Below are positions 28,755 to 42,264 of a stretch of 64,000 bases of DNA, piece by piece. The stretch is from the NCBI RefSeq assembly GCF_025643255.1, contig NZ_CP087112.1:1612001-1676000 (forward strand). The letters are read 5' to 3'. The stretch's first letter is position 1. Every line of letters starts with the position of its first letter. Origin of the DNA: Halomonas sp. 7T. GTDB lineage: Bacteria; Pseudomonadota; Gammaproteobacteria; Pseudomonadales; Halomonadaceae. Made by a program: the position numbers and the translations under genes. The notes below the pieces were generated by a model. That model was not told where the DNA came from, searched no databases, and saw nothing but the letters and a program-made list of their open reading frames with translations.

Positions 28755-29273
28755 TTAGGTTTCGACGATTTTGCTCGGAAAGCGGTAGAAGTAGCGGTGG
28801 CCGCACTGGTGGCAGGGTTCTATCCGGGCTACTTCGTTAAGCATGACCTGAGCATCACAGTGGGTGCAGGCCATTAACCCAGGGGCAGCCATTTCGCCTT
28901 CGCAGTAGTCGGCACGCGCGGCTTCCAGGTCGTCTTCAAAGCGTTCACGTTCGACGATGCTACGGTCGGCAATCGAAAGCAGCGATTCCGCCACGCGGCG
29001 GGAAAGCTGGTCGAGATCGATGCCCAGCCAGCTAGCGACCTGCTTGCCGGTATCCGCCATGTAATAGCGCATGTCTTTTAGATCACGCTCTACCCAGGCA
29101 CGTAGCAGGGCTAGTTCGTCTTTGGTGTACTCCTCAAGCTCTGCTTCAAAGGCAACAGCATCGTCCAAATCCTTCTGCAGGTTGTCCCAAGTGAGCTCGT
29201 TGGCGCCATCCTGCATGCGTTCCAACAGGCGCTCGTAGCCTTCACGAAGGCGGTGATCATTATGTTTATCCAT
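28755..29273 (-). CDS. Zinc-ribbon protein of the YbeL (DUF1451) family
   Basis: About 172 residues. A helical N-terminal part (YERLLERMQDGANELTWDNLQ, DDAVAFEAELEEYTKDELALLRAWVERDLKDM) is followed by a C-terminal four-cysteine zinc ribbon (ACTHCDAQVMLNEVARIEPCHQCGHRYFYRFP). This layout matches E. coli YbeL, which also neighbours leuS. Function unknown. ATG 29273 is preceded by AGGAGAGG; the longer frame to 29312 lacks support. Divergent from leuS. Confidence 0.85.
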   Translation of the reverse strand: MDKHNDHRLREGYERLLERMQDGANELTWDNLQKDLDDAVAFEAELEEYTKDELALLRAWVERDLKDMRYYMADTGKQVASWLGIDLDQLSRRVAESLLSIADRSIVERERFEDDLEAARADYCEGEMAAPGLMACTHCDAQVMLNEVARIEPCHQCGHRYFYRFPSKIVET

Positions 29274-29401
29274 GGGTCCTCTCCTTTTGTTGCCACAGGT
29301 GATGCCTATCATCGGCTAGCCGTTCAAGGATACACCCGCATAGGATACAATCGACGCTACTTATCTGACACCCGTCATCTACTATTCACTTTGCGCCCTG
29401 A

Positions 29402-32525
<3,124 letters not shown>

Positions 32526-32529
<4 letters not shown>

Positions 32530-33593
32530 AGGTATTTGCCGACCAGCTGCCTGCTGCCCTGGCCAAAAAACTGCCTAAAGCGGTGATTGTGGCAGGCGAC
32601 GAGCCGCTGCAACACCGCGATGCCTGCGATGCGGTGCGCGCCGCCGCCCGCCAAGCGGGCATTGAAGAGCGCGAAGTGCTGGATGTAGAGCCCAATTTTG
32701 CCTGGGGGCGGCTTTTGGAAACCGCCAGTAACCTCTCTTTGTTTGCGACCAGTAAGCTATTAGAGCTTCGCTTAGGCACGCAAAAGTTAGGTCAAGAAGG
32801 CAGTAAAGCGCTCGCACAGTACGCAGAAATGATGGACGGCAGCGATGACCTGCTGCTGATCAGCATGGGCAAGGTGGATGCTAAACAGCAGAAAAGCGCC
32901 TGGTTCAAAGCGTTAGATAAACAAGGGATTTTTGTCCCTGTGTGGCCGGTCGATGCCTCACGGCTTGGCTATTGGCTACGGGACAGAGCGTCTCTGCATG
33001 GTTTGCAGATTGACCTGGAAGCCGCTCGTCTGCTGGGCGAGCGCACCGAAGGCAACCTGCTCGCGGCTGACCAGGAGCTGCAAAAGCTAGCGCTCATTCA
33101 CCCCCCTAATACTCGGCTAAACGTCGAGAGTATTGCGCAAGGCGTTGAAGACAGCACCCGTTTCGATGTTTTCAACCTGGCGGATGCGTGCTTAAAAGGC
33201 GAGCCTAGCCGCGCTTCGCGCATCGTGAACGGTCTGAAAAGTGAAGGCGTGGAAGCGCCTATTGTGCTGTGGGCGCTCACCCGAGAGCTGCGTACTCTGC
33301 TATCGCTGCATCAGCATTTGGATCAAGGCCAAAGCTTTGAGCATGCCTGCAAAACCCAAAAGCCGATGATTTTTGATAAACGCCGTCCGGCCTACCAAAA
33401 AGCTATCAGCCGCCTTTCCATGAAGCGTTTGCACAAACTGCTGCTGATGGCGCAGCGCCTAGATTTAGCGGTCAAAGGGGCCTCACATGTCCCCTTGTGG
33501 CCAGGACTGAACGATCTCGCTATGACCATGGCAGGGGCCAAAGGTATTCTGGCCGAAACGCCTTGGACTTACCGCATTAGTGCAAATAATTAG
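32526..33593 (+). CDS. holA: DNA polymerase III delta subunit
   Basis: 355 residues. Clamp-loader subunit that opens the beta ring. The N-terminal FADQLPAALAKKLPKAVIVAGDEPLQ and the SLFATSKLLELRLG segment match HolA. GTG start overlapping the lptE stop by 4 bases. C-terminal helical collar domain (SRASRIVNGLKSEG, LWALTRELRTLL). In E. coli holA-nadD follows; here a PA2779-like gene follows instead. Confidence 0.95.
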
Positions 33594-33690
33594 CACTTTG
33601 CCGTTTGGCCTTAAACCCCAAGTCATTTATTTCTATACTATTGGTTCAAGCCATAAAAACCGTTCCCTGACGAGTCTAAGGATGAAGACG

Positions 33691-34089
33691 ATGAAAACAG
33701 TGCGTGCTTACCTTTCGATGCTACTGATTGCAGCTTTAGTGATTACTAGCTTACCCGTGGCGGCTGCCCCCGTTGCCCCGCACTCTATGGATCTAGTGAC
33801 GACGCAATCTGCTTTATCTGCTGACCGCGCTGGCGCTGACCGCGAGCGTATTTACAACGTTCTGGCGCGAGCCGATGTGCAAGACCAGCTGCTAAAGCAG
33901 GGTGTGGATCCTGCTGATGTTGAAGCGCGTGTTGCCGCTCTAAGCGATACCGAGGCCCAGCAAATGGCTGAACAGCTTGAGCAGCTGCCTGCCGGCGCCG
34001 GTGTTGTTGGCGCACTGTTTGCAGTATTTATTATTCTGCTGATTACCGATATTCTCGGTTTGACCGACGTTTATCCGTTTACTCGCTAA
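33691..34089 (+). CDS. PA2779-family small secreted/membrane protein
   Basis: About 132 residues from ATG 33691 (AAGGA 8 bases upstream; ATG 33682 is an alternative and the open frame to 33580 lies inside holA). Sec signal peptide (AYLSMLLIAALVITSLPVAAA), a short helical region with RIYNVLARADVQDQLLKQGVDPADVEARVAALSDTEAQQMAEQLEQLPAG, and a C-terminal hydrophobic helix (VVGALFAVFIILLITDILGL). Matches the PA2779 family, always found before a PA2778-type cysteine peptidase. Function unknown. Confidence 0.87.
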   Translation: MKTVRAYLSMLLIAALVITSLPVAAAPVAPHSMDLVTTQSALSADRAGADRERIYNVLARADVQDQLLKQGVDPADVEARVAALSDTEAQQMAEQLEQLPAGAGVVGALFAVFIILLITDILGLTDVYPFTR

Positions 34090-34090
34090 G

Positions 34091-35059
34091 ATGCATAGCA
34101 TGATCACACTGTGTCTAAACGCCCGCTCTGCGGGCGTTTTACTGTTAAGCCTATTGGTTCTTCTACTCACTGGCTGCGCCCGCAGCCCGATACTGCTTGA
34201 AAGCACTAAGGCAGAACTCACCCCACACGCCGAACTAACCGAGGTGCCGTTTTTCGCTCAAACCGAATACCAATGCGGTCCTGCCACCCTGGCCATGGTG
34301 CTGAACCATCAAGGCGCGGATGCCACCCTTGATGAACTCATTCCTCAGGTGTTTTTGCCAGGGCGTGACGGCAGCGTGCAGCCGGAAATGCTGGCCACAG
34401 TGCGCCGTTACGAGCGGTTGGCGATTCCCATCCGTGGCACCATGGATACGTTGCTATCGTACCTGGATGCAGGCGACCCTGTGGTGGTGATGCAAAACCT
34501 CGCCCTGCCGGCCTTCCCCATGTGGCACTACGCGGTGGTCATTGGCTTTGACTTACCCAACGAGACGCTGATACTGCGCAGTGGTGAAATTGAGCGCCAC
34601 ACGATGTCGTTCAGCCGTTTTGATGCCACCTGGGCGCGCGCTGATCGCTGGGGGTTTGTGGTCAGCGAACCGGGCAGCCTGCCGGAGGGCGTTACCGCTC
34701 GCAATGCCTTGGAAGCCATTAGTGCCTATGAGGAACTACAGGGCAGTCAGGCGGCGCTCAGCAGCTGGCAAGCCTTCGAGAGACGATTCCCGTCTAACGC
34801 ACTGGGCCAGTTTGCTTTAGGCAATGCGCTATACGCCGATGAGCAGCCTGAGGCTGCCTTGGCTGCATTTGAAACGGCTACGCGCTTAAATCCTACAATG
34901 GGCGCCGCATGGCTCAACCTGGCGATTCTACAGTTACAGCAAGAGAACCGCGCCGCCGCCAAGGAGTCACTACGCCAAGCCGCCTCACTAGAGGGCGAAT
35001 GGCAGCCGCAGGCTATCAACGCGTTAAAATCTCTAAGTCCTTCATTTCCTGAGAACTAA
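34091..35059 (+). CDS. PA2778-family lipoprotein, C39-like cysteine peptidase with TPR
   Basis: 322 residues: lipoprotein signal (VLLLSLLVLLLTGCARS), a C39-like papain-fold domain with candidate catalytic Cys in FFAQTEYQCGPATLAMVLNH and His in FPMWHYAVVIGFD, then TPR-like helical repeats (LGQFALGNALYADEQPEAAL, and ATRLNPTMGAAWLNLAILQL). PA2779 and PA2778 are adjacent in Pseudomonas; the role is unproven. The first codons, including part of the signal peptide, overlap an intrinsic-terminator-like hairpin. ATG 34100 is an alternative start. Confidence 0.85.
   Translation: MHSMITLCLNARSAGVLLLSLLVLLLTGCARSPILLESTKAELTPHAELTEVPFFAQTEYQCGPATLAMVLNHQGADATLDELIPQVFLPGRDGSVQPEMLATVRRYERLAIPIRGTMDTLLSYLDAGDPVVVMQNLALPAFPMWHYAVVIGFDLPNETLILRSGEIERHTMSFSRFDATWARADRWGFVVSEPGSLPEGVTARNALEAISAYEELQGSQAALSSWQAFERRFPSNALGQFALGNALYADEQPEAALAAFETATRLNPTMGAAWLNLAILQLQQENRAAAKESLRQAASLEGEWQPQAINALKSLSPSFPEN
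34117..34141 (+). terminator. Intrinsic-terminator-like hairpin inside the PA2778-type gene
   Basis: Perfect 10-bp stem (34117-34126 with 34130-34139), TCT loop, GC-rich core and a TTTT run at 34137-34140. It lies 28 bases after the PA2779 stop but inside the reading frame of the next gene, encoding the start of its signal peptide. Confidence 0.65.
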
Positions 35060-35198
35060 GTAGATAAGGTGAGTCTTTGCGTTTAATCATCCTTTAAAAT
35101 CATTCTTAGAAAGGATGGAAATCGCAACAAACTTTGTTTAAGTTTGATTATAAACCTCTAACCGCACGGTCAAACTTGGCACCCGATGGAGCCTACCT

Positions 35199-35750
35199 AT
35201 GTCTGTCAGCTCGCGCGTGGCACAGATTCAATGGTTTCGTGTTGCTTTTCTCGCATTTTGCATCAGCTTACTCACCTATTGGATGCAACCTTCCTCTCTC
35301 TATGCGGGTGGCGTCGTTACGACAAGCCAGTACTCCCCCTCTCAAAACCAACAGCTCGTGATGCTCGTCACTCACGGCTACGACCAGCACTGGCTATCCC
35401 TGGCCGACCTTGAAACACTGCCTCTTTTCGATATTGAAATGACGCATCCTGAAGGGCTTAGCGGTATTTTCACGGGGGTGTGGCTAAATGACGTTATCGA
35501 GCAGCAAGGTATAACTGCTGATCAACGCATCCGCCTCGTTGCGTTAGATAATTATTCAACGTTTCTCGATGGGGAAGAGCGCGCGCAAACACGCTATTTT
35601 TTAGTAACACGGCTTGATGGCGAACCTATTGCGCTTGATAACATGGGGCCATTAATGCTTATTGCCCCCGACAACCTGGCAGCGGTACGCGCTGGAACAA
35701 TGCCGCTAACTCGCTGGATTTGGTCTATCAAAGAGTTACGACAGCAATGA
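35199..35750 (+). CDS. Exported/anchored protein with molybdopterin-binding-oxidoreductase-like fold
   Basis: 183 residues with one N-terminal hydrophobic helix (RVAFLAFCISLLTYWM). The rest resembles the sulfite-oxidase (SUOX)-type beta fold: GVWLNDVIEQQGITADQRIRLVALDNYS, then DNMGPLMLIAPDN and TRWIWSIKEL. The cofactor-ligating cysteine of true enzymes is not seen, so it may be a binding or sensor module. It is overlapped by the diguanylate cyclase start (ATGA), so the two are probably one periplasmic sensor-output pair. Confidence 0.75.
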   Translation: MSVSSRVAQIQWFRVAFLAFCISLLTYWMQPSSLYAGGVVTTSQYSPSQNQQLVMLVTHGYDQHWLSLADLETLPLFDIEMTHPEGLSGIFTGVWLNDVIEQQGITADQRIRLVALDNYSTFLDGEERAQTRYFLVTRLDGEPIALDNMGPLMLIAPDNLAAVRAGTMPLTRWIWSIKELRQQ

Positions 35751-36910
35751 AAACGCCTCGCCGCCACTCCATCCCCTGGCAATTGGCCACGATATTGGCG
35801 GTTGGTGTTAGCGTTGGTGCCTTATTGATCGCGAGCTACGTTTATAACGCACGGCAGCAGCTTGGTGCCGACTACACGGCACTGGTTGGGGATATTGTGC
35901 GCGCCCAACAGAGCATTCCTCAATTACAAATTGCCTTGGAAGGTTTTGTAAACAACCCCGAAGCGATTCACCTACGTCAAATTAACCATAGTGTATGGTT
36001 GTCTCGCCAGTATCTGAATCACGTAACAAACGGTTTAGCACAATTCCCGCCGCTCTCTCGGCGTGCCGACTACTTAACCGCAGATTTCGAAGCGCTGCCT
36101 AATCAATTCGATGCGCTGGAGGAGAGTGCACAAATCGCAGTGGAGACATCGACCCAGTTCACAGAGCTTCAGCGCATCGCCAGTGATTTAGAAGCCAATA
36201 TGGCATGGGTGTATTTCGAGCTTAATGACGTCGTCAGTAGCGCTGCTGGGCAGCAGCGTTTAGTCATGCAGCGCCTTTCGATTGCTGTTGGTTTACTAGT
36301 ATCGATGGTCATGCTGATTGCGCTGATACTCTTTTTCGCCGTTGTTCGCTTACAAAACCATAGAAACGCTCTCAAAAAACTAATGCTCACCGACGAACTG
36401 ACGGGGCTTTATAATCGTCGCCATTTTGTGAAAACAGCGCACGGACAGCTAGCCAATGCCCGGCGTCAACAGCAGCCACTAAGTTTTTTACTAATCGACG
36501 TGGACTACTTTAAACGGGTAAACGACTCGCTTGGCCACCCGGTAGGCGATGAAGTGCTGCGCTTAATCAGCGCCTGCATGGAACAGCTTAAACGCCAAGG
36601 CGATACGCTTGCCCGTATTGGCGGTGAAGAGTTTTGCCTTCTGATGCCCAACACATCTCATCAAGCCGCCTTACGGGTAGCGGAGAGAATCCGTAATGAT
36701 GTTGCTCAACTATCCTTCCGCCACCTTGCTGAACTGGATGAGCAAACCGTTAGCATTGGCGTTACCTGCGCCCCTAAAGGCAACCTAACCTTCGAGCAGA
36801 TGTACTCGCTGGCCGACCAAGCGTTATATAGCGCCAAACATAGGGGACGCAACAGAGTTGAGAGCCTGTTGCCCCCTGAGCCAGCGCCGCACCATGCGGC
36901 GCTGAGCTAA
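35747..36910 (+). CDS. Membrane-bound diguanylate cyclase (GGDEF)
   Basis: 387 residues: membrane helix 1 (about 12-32), a periplasmic helical sensor region to about 185, membrane helix 2 (about 195-215), and a GGDEF domain from about 230. The active-site motif is ARIGGEEFCLL. An RxxD inhibitory site (RQGD) lies 5 residues upstream, so feedback inhibition by c-di-GMP is likely. LTDELTGLYNRRHF and the IDVDYFKRVNDSLGHPVGDEVL metal/substrate region are intact, so it should be active. ATG 35747 overlaps the upstream stop. Confidence 0.9.
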   Translation: MKTPRRHSIPWQLATILAVGVSVGALLIASYVYNARQQLGADYTALVGDIVRAQQSIPQLQIALEGFVNNPEAIHLRQINHSVWLSRQYLNHVTNGLAQFPPLSRRADYLTADFEALPNQFDALEESAQIAVETSTQFTELQRIASDLEANMAWVYFELNDVVSSAAGQQRLVMQRLSIAVGLLVSMVMLIALILFFAVVRLQNHRNALKKLMLTDELTGLYNRRHFVKTAHGQLANARRQQQPLSFLLIDVDYFKRVNDSLGHPVGDEVLRLISACMEQLKRQGDTLARIGGEEFCLLMPNTSHQAALRVAERIRNDVAQLSFRHLAELDEQTVSIGVTCAPKGNLTFEQMYSLADQALYSAKHRGRNRVESLLPPEPAPHHAALS

Positions 36911-36927
36911 AAAGTGGCTAACAGAGG

Positions 36928-38319
36928 TTAAAAAACGCGGTTCAAGCCATTTTGTGCCGCTACTCGATAGGCTTCAGCCATCGTCGGGTAATTAAACGTC
37001 GTATTAACAAAATACTTTAATGAATTCGCCTCCCCTTCCTGCTGCATAATCGCTTGGCCGATATGCAAGATTTCGGAGGCTTGGTCTCCAAAACAGTGAA
37101 TGCCAAGTATCTCCAACGTGTCCTGGTGGAAGAGAATTTTCAGCATGCCCACTGTATCGCCGGTAATCTGCGCGCGCGCGGTATCCTTAAAAAACGCCTT
37201 TCCTACTTCGTAGGGTATTTTGGCTTCCGTTAACTCGCGCTCATTAGGGCCAAAGGAGCTGATTTCGGGAATGGTATAAATACCGGTGGGCACATCGCTG
37301 ACAAAGCGATACTCCTTTTCCAACAGCTCGTTACAGGAGTTTAGGCCTTGATCGTAGGCGGCACTGGCGAGGCTGGGCCAGCCAATTACATCCCCTGCGG
37401 CATAAATCGTTGGAATTTCCGTGCGATAGTGCTCATCTACACTGAGCTGGCCTCGGCTGTTGGCCTCTAGGCCGATATTTTCAAGCCCTAAGCTGTCGGT
37501 ATTACCGGTGCGCCCATTCGCCCACAAAAAAGCATCCGCACGGATTTTTTTACCGGACTTTAAGTAAACAACGACACCGGACTCATCCCCCTCAACGCTT
37601 GCATACTCTTCATTGTGACGAATTAAAACGCCATGTTTGCGTAGGTGGTACGAAAGCGCATCGCTGATCTCATCATCCAGGAAGGAGAGCAGACTATCGC
37701 GATTATTAATCAAATCTACCTTAACGCCCAATCCCGAGAAGATGGAGGCGTATTCACACCCGATAACACCGGCGCCAAAAATCACCAGCGTCCGGGGCGT
37801 ATGAGATAGGCTTAAAATCGTATCAGAGCAGTAAATACGCGGATGACGGAAGTTAATATCGGCCGGACGGTAGGGTCGCGACCCCGTAGCAATCACGATT
37901 TTTTTGGCAACCAGCTCCTCCATCCCCTCCTGGCGATCCCTTACCAGTACTGTATGGTCATCTTTGAAACGGGCAACGCCATGGAACAAGTCGATACGGT
38001 TACGCGCGTAAAACGTTGTACGCATCTCTACCTGCTTATCAATGGTACTGCGCGAACGCTCCATGACCTTAGGAAACGAAAACCAGCGGGGTTCACCAAT
38101 ATCACGAAACATCCGGTTGGTGTTGAACGCCATGATCTGCTTCACTTGATGGCGCAACGCTTTTGACGGAATTGTGCCCCAATGGGTGCAATTACCCCCC
38201 ACCTGAGCCTGTTTCTCAACAATTGCCACGCGCATGCCGTGTTTTGCGGCGTTGATAGCTGCGCTTTCCCCAGCTGGGCCAGTACCAATAACCACGACAT
38301 CGTAATTGTGAACCGCCAT
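36928..38319 (-). CDS. sthA: Soluble pyridine nucleotide transhydrogenase
   Basis: 463-residue flavoprotein that exchanges electrons between NADPH and NAD+. The FAD-binding [19 protein letters not shown] starts the protein. In the place of the disulfide of the related lipoamide dehydrogenases it has [17 protein letters not shown], with one Cys and a Thr replacing the second Cys, which is normal for SthA. The NAD-binding [16 protein letters not shown] and C-terminal dimerisation domain are present. It balances NADPH pools next to the nqr cluster. Confidence 0.95.
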   Translation of the reverse strand: MAVHNYDVVVIGTGPAGESAAINAAKHGMRVAIVEKQAQVGGNCTHWGTIPSKALRHQVKQIMAFNTNRMFRDIGEPRWFSFPKVMERSRSTIDKQVEMRTTFYARNRIDLFHGVARFKDDHTVLVRDRQEGMEELVAKKIVIATGSRPYRPADINFRHPRIYCSDTILSLSHTPRTLVIFGAGVIGCEYASIFSGLGVKVDLINNRDSLLSFLDDEISDALSYHLRKHGVLIRHNEEYASVEGDESGVVVYLKSGKKIRADAFLWANGRTGNTDSLGLENIGLEANSRGQLSVDEHYRTEIPTIYAAGDVIGWPSLASAAYDQGLNSCNELLEKEYRFVSDVPTGIYTIPEISSFGPNERELTEAKIPYEVGKAFFKDTARAQITGDTVGMLKILFHQDTLEILGIHCFGDQASEILHIGQAIMQQEGEANSLKYFVNTTFNYPTMAEAYRVAAQNGLNRVF

Positions 38320-38426
38320 ACGCTTTGGATCTCCTTATTCCCTTTACATCATTTGCCAACACATACGTAAACGCCCGCGATTAAGCGAGCGTTTAATGTC
38401 ATTGAACACGCGGGCATCGTTAACGT

Positions 38427-38681
38427 TTATCGGCGTGTGGCGTCGTAGCCAAGATCCGCACCACGGCTTTCATCGCTACGGCGGCGCACGCTTCCGCGTT
38501 TGCGGTTCTCTTCTTCGCACACTTCATCTTTGCCGCCACAGATATCACAGCCCTCTTTAAGGCCAAGCTGATTTAAGCCACCACAAGAGCCTGCAATGGG
38601 CTTACGGCCCATCAAGACCCCGACCGCCATTGCGGTCATTACCAACGCCATAAAACCAAACACCAGTAGCCAAATTGCCAT
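38427..38681 (-). CDS. nqrM: Na+-NQR maturation protein NqrM
   Basis: 84 residues from ATG 38681 (GGGAGAG 5 bases upstream; the ATG at 38723 is unsupported). N-terminal membrane helix (WLLVFGFMALVMTAMAVGVLM), then KPIAGSCGGLNQLGLKEGCDICGGKDEVC with the family's conserved cysteines, thought to deliver iron for the NqrD/NqrE cysteine site. Basic/acidic tail. Lies directly downstream of nqrF. Confidence 0.9.
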   Translation of the reverse strand: MAIWLLVFGFMALVMTAMAVGVLMGRKPIAGSCGGLNQLGLKEGCDICGGKDEVCEEENRKRGSVRRRSDESRGADLGYDATRR

Positions 38682-38801
38682 ATTACTCTCCCGACATTGC
38701 ATTAACTGCTCACCTGCCGACAACGCTAAAGCCAGTAAGTGCCGTAGATTATGTGCTTATTGTACCTCAGCTACTCCAAAAATGATCAGGCATAAAACAA
38801 A

Positions 38802-38827
38802 CGGGGCTGACCCAATGGCCAGCCCCG
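38802..38827 (-). terminator. Terminator after the nqr operon
   Basis: 8-bp stem (38802-38809 with 38820-38827), 10-base loop, and a T-rich stretch on the minus strand (GTTTGTTTTATG). It sits between nqrF and nqrM, so nqrM may need readthrough or its own promoter. Confidence 0.6.
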
Positions 38828-38850
38828 CATGCAGATCATATACCGGGATA

Positions 38851-40083
38851 TTAACCGCCGAAGTCATCCAGCAGAATATTTTCCGGCTCAACGCCCATAT
38901 CAAGCAGTAGCTTAATAACAGACGCATTCATCATGGGCGGCCCACACATGTAGTACTCGCAATCTTCAGGCGCGGGGTGGTCCTTCAGATAGTTTTCGTA
39001 CAACACGTTATGGATGAAGCCTGTCGGCCCTTCCCAGTTATCTTCTGGCTGCGGATCCGAAAGGGCTAAGTGCCACTCAAAGTTCGGGAACTCTTCTGCC
39101 AACTGATCGTACTCTTCGTTGTAGAAGGTTTCACGCCAGGAGCGTGCACCGTACCAGAACGAGATTTTACGATCAGATTTCAGGCGCTTGAGCTGATCGA
39201 AGATGTGGCTACGCATCGGTGCCATACCCGCACCACCACCGATGAAGATCATTTCAGCATCAGTGTCTCGGGCAAAGAACTCACCAAACGGCCCCATTAC
39301 GGTTACCTTGTCACCCGGTTTCAGGTTAAAGACATAGGTAGACATAAGGCCCGGCGGATGGTCAGTGCCCGGAGGCGGCGTTGCAATACGAATATTGAAC
39401 TTGAGAAGACCCTTCTCGTCCGGGTAGTTCGCCATGGAGTAAGCACGAATCACTTCTTCATCATTTTTATGGGAAATTTTGAACATATCAAATTTTTCCC
39501 AATCCCCACGATACTCTTCTTCGATATCAAAATCAGAGAATTTAATATCGTAGGGAGGCGCTACCAGCTGAACATAGCCACCGGCGCGGAAGGCAACTTC
39601 TTCACCTTCCGGCAGCTTTAAGTTCAGCTCTTTGATAAAGGTAGCGACGTTAGGATTAGCCGTCACCTCGGTTTCCCACTTCTTAACGCCGAAGACTTCT
39701 TCAGGCACTTCTACTTTCATGTCCTGCTTAACAGGTACTTGGCAAGAGAGGCGCCAGCCATCTTTCTTTTCACGCATGGTGAAATGCGACTCTTCGGTGG
39801 GCAGGATAGAACCGCCACCCTCTTCTACCCGGCACTTACACTGGGCGCAGGAGCCACCACCGCCACAGGCGGAGGAAAGAAAAATACCGTTGGCAGCCAG
39901 CGTATTCAAAAGCTTGCCACCCGCCTGAGTCGTCAAGGTGTGCTCGGGGTCACCGTTGACTTCAATCGTCACGTCCCCGCTACTCACTAGCTTGCTACGC
40001 GCTGCCAGAATAATCCCCGTTAAGCTAATAACGATGATCGTGAACATGACAACACCGAGCAAGATGACTGATGTATCAACCAT
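38851..40083 (-). CDS. nqrF: Na+-NQR subunit F, NADH dehydrogenase
   Basis: 410 residues. Takes electrons from NADH to FAD and a 2Fe-2S cluster. N-terminal membrane helix ([18 protein letters not shown]), plant-type ferredoxin domain with [12 protein letters not shown] (about 69-80) and the downstream cluster Cys, FAD-binding [14 protein letters not shown]-binding [14 protein letters not shown] and C-terminal MCGPPMMN. Full-length. Confidence 0.97.
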   Translation of the reverse strand: MVDTSVILLGVVMFTIIVISLTGIILAARSKLVSSGDVTIEVNGDPEHTLTTQAGGKLLNTLAANGIFLSSACGGGGSCAQCKCRVEEGGGSILPTEESHFTMREKKDGWRLSCQVPVKQDMKVEVPEEVFGVKKWETEVTANPNVATFIKELNLKLPEGEEVAFRAGGYVQLVAPPYDIKFSDFDIEEEYRGDWEKFDMFKISHKNDEEVIRAYSMANYPDEKGLLKFNIRIATPPPGTDHPPGLMSTYVFNLKPGDKVTVMGPFGEFFARDTDAEMIFIGGGAGMAPMRSHIFDQLKRLKSDRKISFWYGARSWRETFYNEEYDQLAEEFPNFEWHLALSDPQPEDNWEGPTGFIHNVLYENYLKDHPAPEDCEYYMCGPPMMNASVIKLLLDMGVEPENILLDDFGG

Positions 40084-40152
40084 GTCGGTTTCCTATTGCT
40101 GAGGGTTTTCTGTACCTCGGCAGCCTAGGCTGCCGAGAAAAACCAGCTCCGA

Positions 40153-40770
40153 TTAAAGCTGAATGCCTGAGAAAGACATAAAGCCCAGAGACATTAAGCC
40201 AACGGTGATAAACGTGATGCCAAGACCCTGCAAACCGCCAGGCACGTCACTGTACTTCAGCTTCTCACGGATACCCGCCAGGGCAGTAATTGCCAATGCC
40301 CAACCAACACCGGAGCCGAAACCGTAGATAACGGATTCACCGAAGTTGTAGTTACGCTCAACCATGAACAGTACGCCACCAAGAATGGCGCAGTTTACGG
40401 TAATAAGCGGGAGGAATACGCCTAGAGCGTTGTACAGCGCAGGCACGTACTTATCCAGAAACATTTCGAGGATCTGTACTAAAGCGGCAATAACACCGAT
40501 ATAGCTCAGTAGACCCAGGAACGAGAGGTCAATATTCTCCGCCCCACTGATTCCGGTCCAGGAGAGTGCACCTTCAGCCAAAAGAAGGTTAAACACTAGG
40601 TTGTTAACGGGTACTGAAATCGTTAGTACCACGATAACGGCAATACCCAAGCCAAAAGCAGCAGATACCTTCTTTGATACCGCCAGGAACGTACACATCC
40701 CCAAGAAGAAGGCCAGAGCCAAGTTCTCAACAAAAACCGAAGCAACGAAAAGGCTTAAATAGTGTTCCAT
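40153..40770 (-). CDS. nqrE: Na+-NQR subunit E
   Basis: 205-residue integral membrane subunit with six helices. Contributes a cysteine to the iron site shared with NqrD ([12 protein letters not shown] contains one; [11 protein letters not shown] near the N-terminus the other). It starts 1 base after the nqrD stop, tightly coupled. Confidence 0.97.
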   Translation of the reverse strand: MEHYLSLFVASVFVENLALAFFLGMCTFLAVSKKVSAAFGLGIAVIVVLTISVPVNNLVFNLLLAEGALSWTGISGAENIDLSFLGLLSYIGVIAALVQILEMFLDKYVPALYNALGVFLPLITVNCAILGGVLFMVERNYNFGESVIYGFGSGVGWALAITALAGIREKLKYSDVPGGLQGLGITFITVGLMSLGFMSFSGIQL

Positions 40771-40771
40771 G

Positions 40772-41440
40772 TTACACGGCCTCCTTCGGCTTGGTGTTGT
40801 GCTTCATTTTGAACTCGTTATCTTCTACCTGCTCAGGATTCACTGAACGCAGTACCCAAATCAGCAGACCAATGATAAAGAAGGCAGAGGGCGGCAGAAG
40901 CATCATGCCGTTAGGCACATACCAGCCACCGTTTTGTACCGTGGGCAGAATAGTAAAACCAAATACGCTACCAGCACCCAGCAGCTCACGGAAGAAACCA
41001 ACCACCATCAGGACAAAGCCATAACCTAAACCATTACCGATGCCATCGAGGAACGACATGCCCGGCGTATTGGTCATCGCAAAGCCTTCCGCACGACCCA
41101 TTACGATACAGTTAGTGATGATCAAACCCACAAACACTGACAGCTGCTTCGACATTTCATAAGCGTAAGCTTTGAGGATCTGGTCAACCACAATAACCAG
41201 CGACGCAATAATGGTCATCTGCACGATGATACGAATCGAAGACGGGATATGATTCCGGATCAACGAGACGAACAGGTTCGAAAAAGCCGTTACAAAGATT
41301 ACCGCTAGCGCCATAACCAGCGACACGCTCATGCTGGTCGTTACCGCCAAGGCAGAACAAATACCCAAAATCTGAAGCGCAATGGGGTTGTTCTTAAAGA
41401 TAGGCGCCGTTAAGACGCTTTTTGCGTTTGCATCCGCCAT
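40772..41440 (-). CDS. nqrD: Na+-NQR subunit D
   Basis: 222-residue six-helix membrane subunit, homologous to NqrE in inverted topology. Cysteines in [15 protein letters not shown] and [17 protein letters not shown] are the iron-site candidates. The C-terminal charged tail ([18 protein letters not shown]) is short. Confidence 0.97.
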   Translation of the reverse strand: MADANAKSVLTAPIFKNNPIALQILGICSALAVTTSMSVSLVMALAVIFVTAFSNLFVSLIRNHIPSSIRIIVQMTIIASLVIVVDQILKAYAYEMSKQLSVFVGLIITNCIVMGRAEGFAMTNTPGMSFLDGIGNGLGYGFVLMVVGFFRELLGAGSVFGFTILPTVQNGGWYVPNGMMLLPPSAFFIIGLLIWVLRSVNPEQVEDNEFKMKHNTKPKEAV

Positions 41441-41442
41441 GA

Positions 41443-42264
41443 TCAGGCCCCCTCAACGTCGTCGAAGTTGGTGTCGGTATCTTCGGCGTCTTCTGGCTCG
41501 GTTCCACTACGGAACTTCGCCAAATACGGACCGAAACCTTCTTCGCTGAACCAGAACTGCAGCATGTTGGTCACGCCGTTACTTGTCAGCGTTGCACCAG
41601 ATAGTGCATCAACCTCATACTCGTTGCTCGCGCCGCCTTTGGTCAGGTGAATTTCCGGTGAGAGGTCGCCCTCTTCATCGTAAATCTTTTTACCTTCCCA
41701 CTGAGCTTGCCAACGTGGATTGTTCACCTCAGCACCAAGACCCGGCGTTTCGCTATGGTCGTAGTAGGTGATACTCACGATGGTATTGCCATCTCCTTCA
41801 ACCGCGAGAAAACCCATCATACGACCCCAGAGCCCTTGACCACGAATGGGTAGAACAATTTGATCGGGGTTTTCTGCATCGCCGACAAGGTAGACGGTCG
41901 CGTAGTTCTCAACGCGTGACAGGCCCGCAATATCACGATCACCAGAAAGCGTCCGACCCGTCGCAGGATCGCGAGACGCTTCAAAACCATCGAAGGTGTT
42001 GGGGTCGAACTGATCGGTGTATTCACCCGTATTCAGCTCTACCACACGCGCGGTGATTTGGGTGCGGAACGCTTCCTCAACATCCATTCCGGGCTGGTAA
42101 AGCCGAGCCACGTTAAGAATGTTAGTTTTACGATCCAGCTCCTGGTTTAACTGCTGGGCAGGGCGCAGTGCCACAGCTGCTGTCGACACAATCACCGAAC
42201 ACACGATGCACAGCGAAAATGCTACGATCAGGATCTTCTTTATGGAGTTGTTACCTTGTGCCAT
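41443..42264 (-). CDS. nqrC: Na+-NQR subunit C, covalent FMN
   Basis: 273 residues: N-terminal membrane helix ([22 protein letters not shown]), then a periplasmic FMN domain. FMN is bound covalently to Thr in [10 protein letters not shown] (about 231-240). The C-terminal acidic tail ([18 protein letters not shown]) is longer than in Vibrio, in keeping with a halophile-type acidic surface. Confidence 0.97.
   Translation of the reverse strand: MAQGNNSIKKILIVAFSLCIVCSVIVSTAAVALRPAQQLNQELDRKTNILNVARLYQPGMDVEEAFRTQITARVVELNTGEYTDQFDPNTFDGFEASRDPATGRTLSGDRDIAGLSRVENYATVYLVGDAENPDQIVLPIRGQGLWGRMMGFLAVEGDGNTIVSITYYDHSETPGLGAEVNNPRWQAQWEGKKIYDEEGDLSPEIHLTKGGASNEYEVDALSGATLTSNGVTNMLQFWFSEEGFGPYLAKFRSGTEPEDAEDTDTNFDDVEGA

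Noticed and set aside
37000..38319. Loss of an active-site cysteine in the SthA disulfide position
   Set aside because: Normal for soluble transhydrogenases, which lack the redox-active disulfide of lipoamide dehydrogenase.
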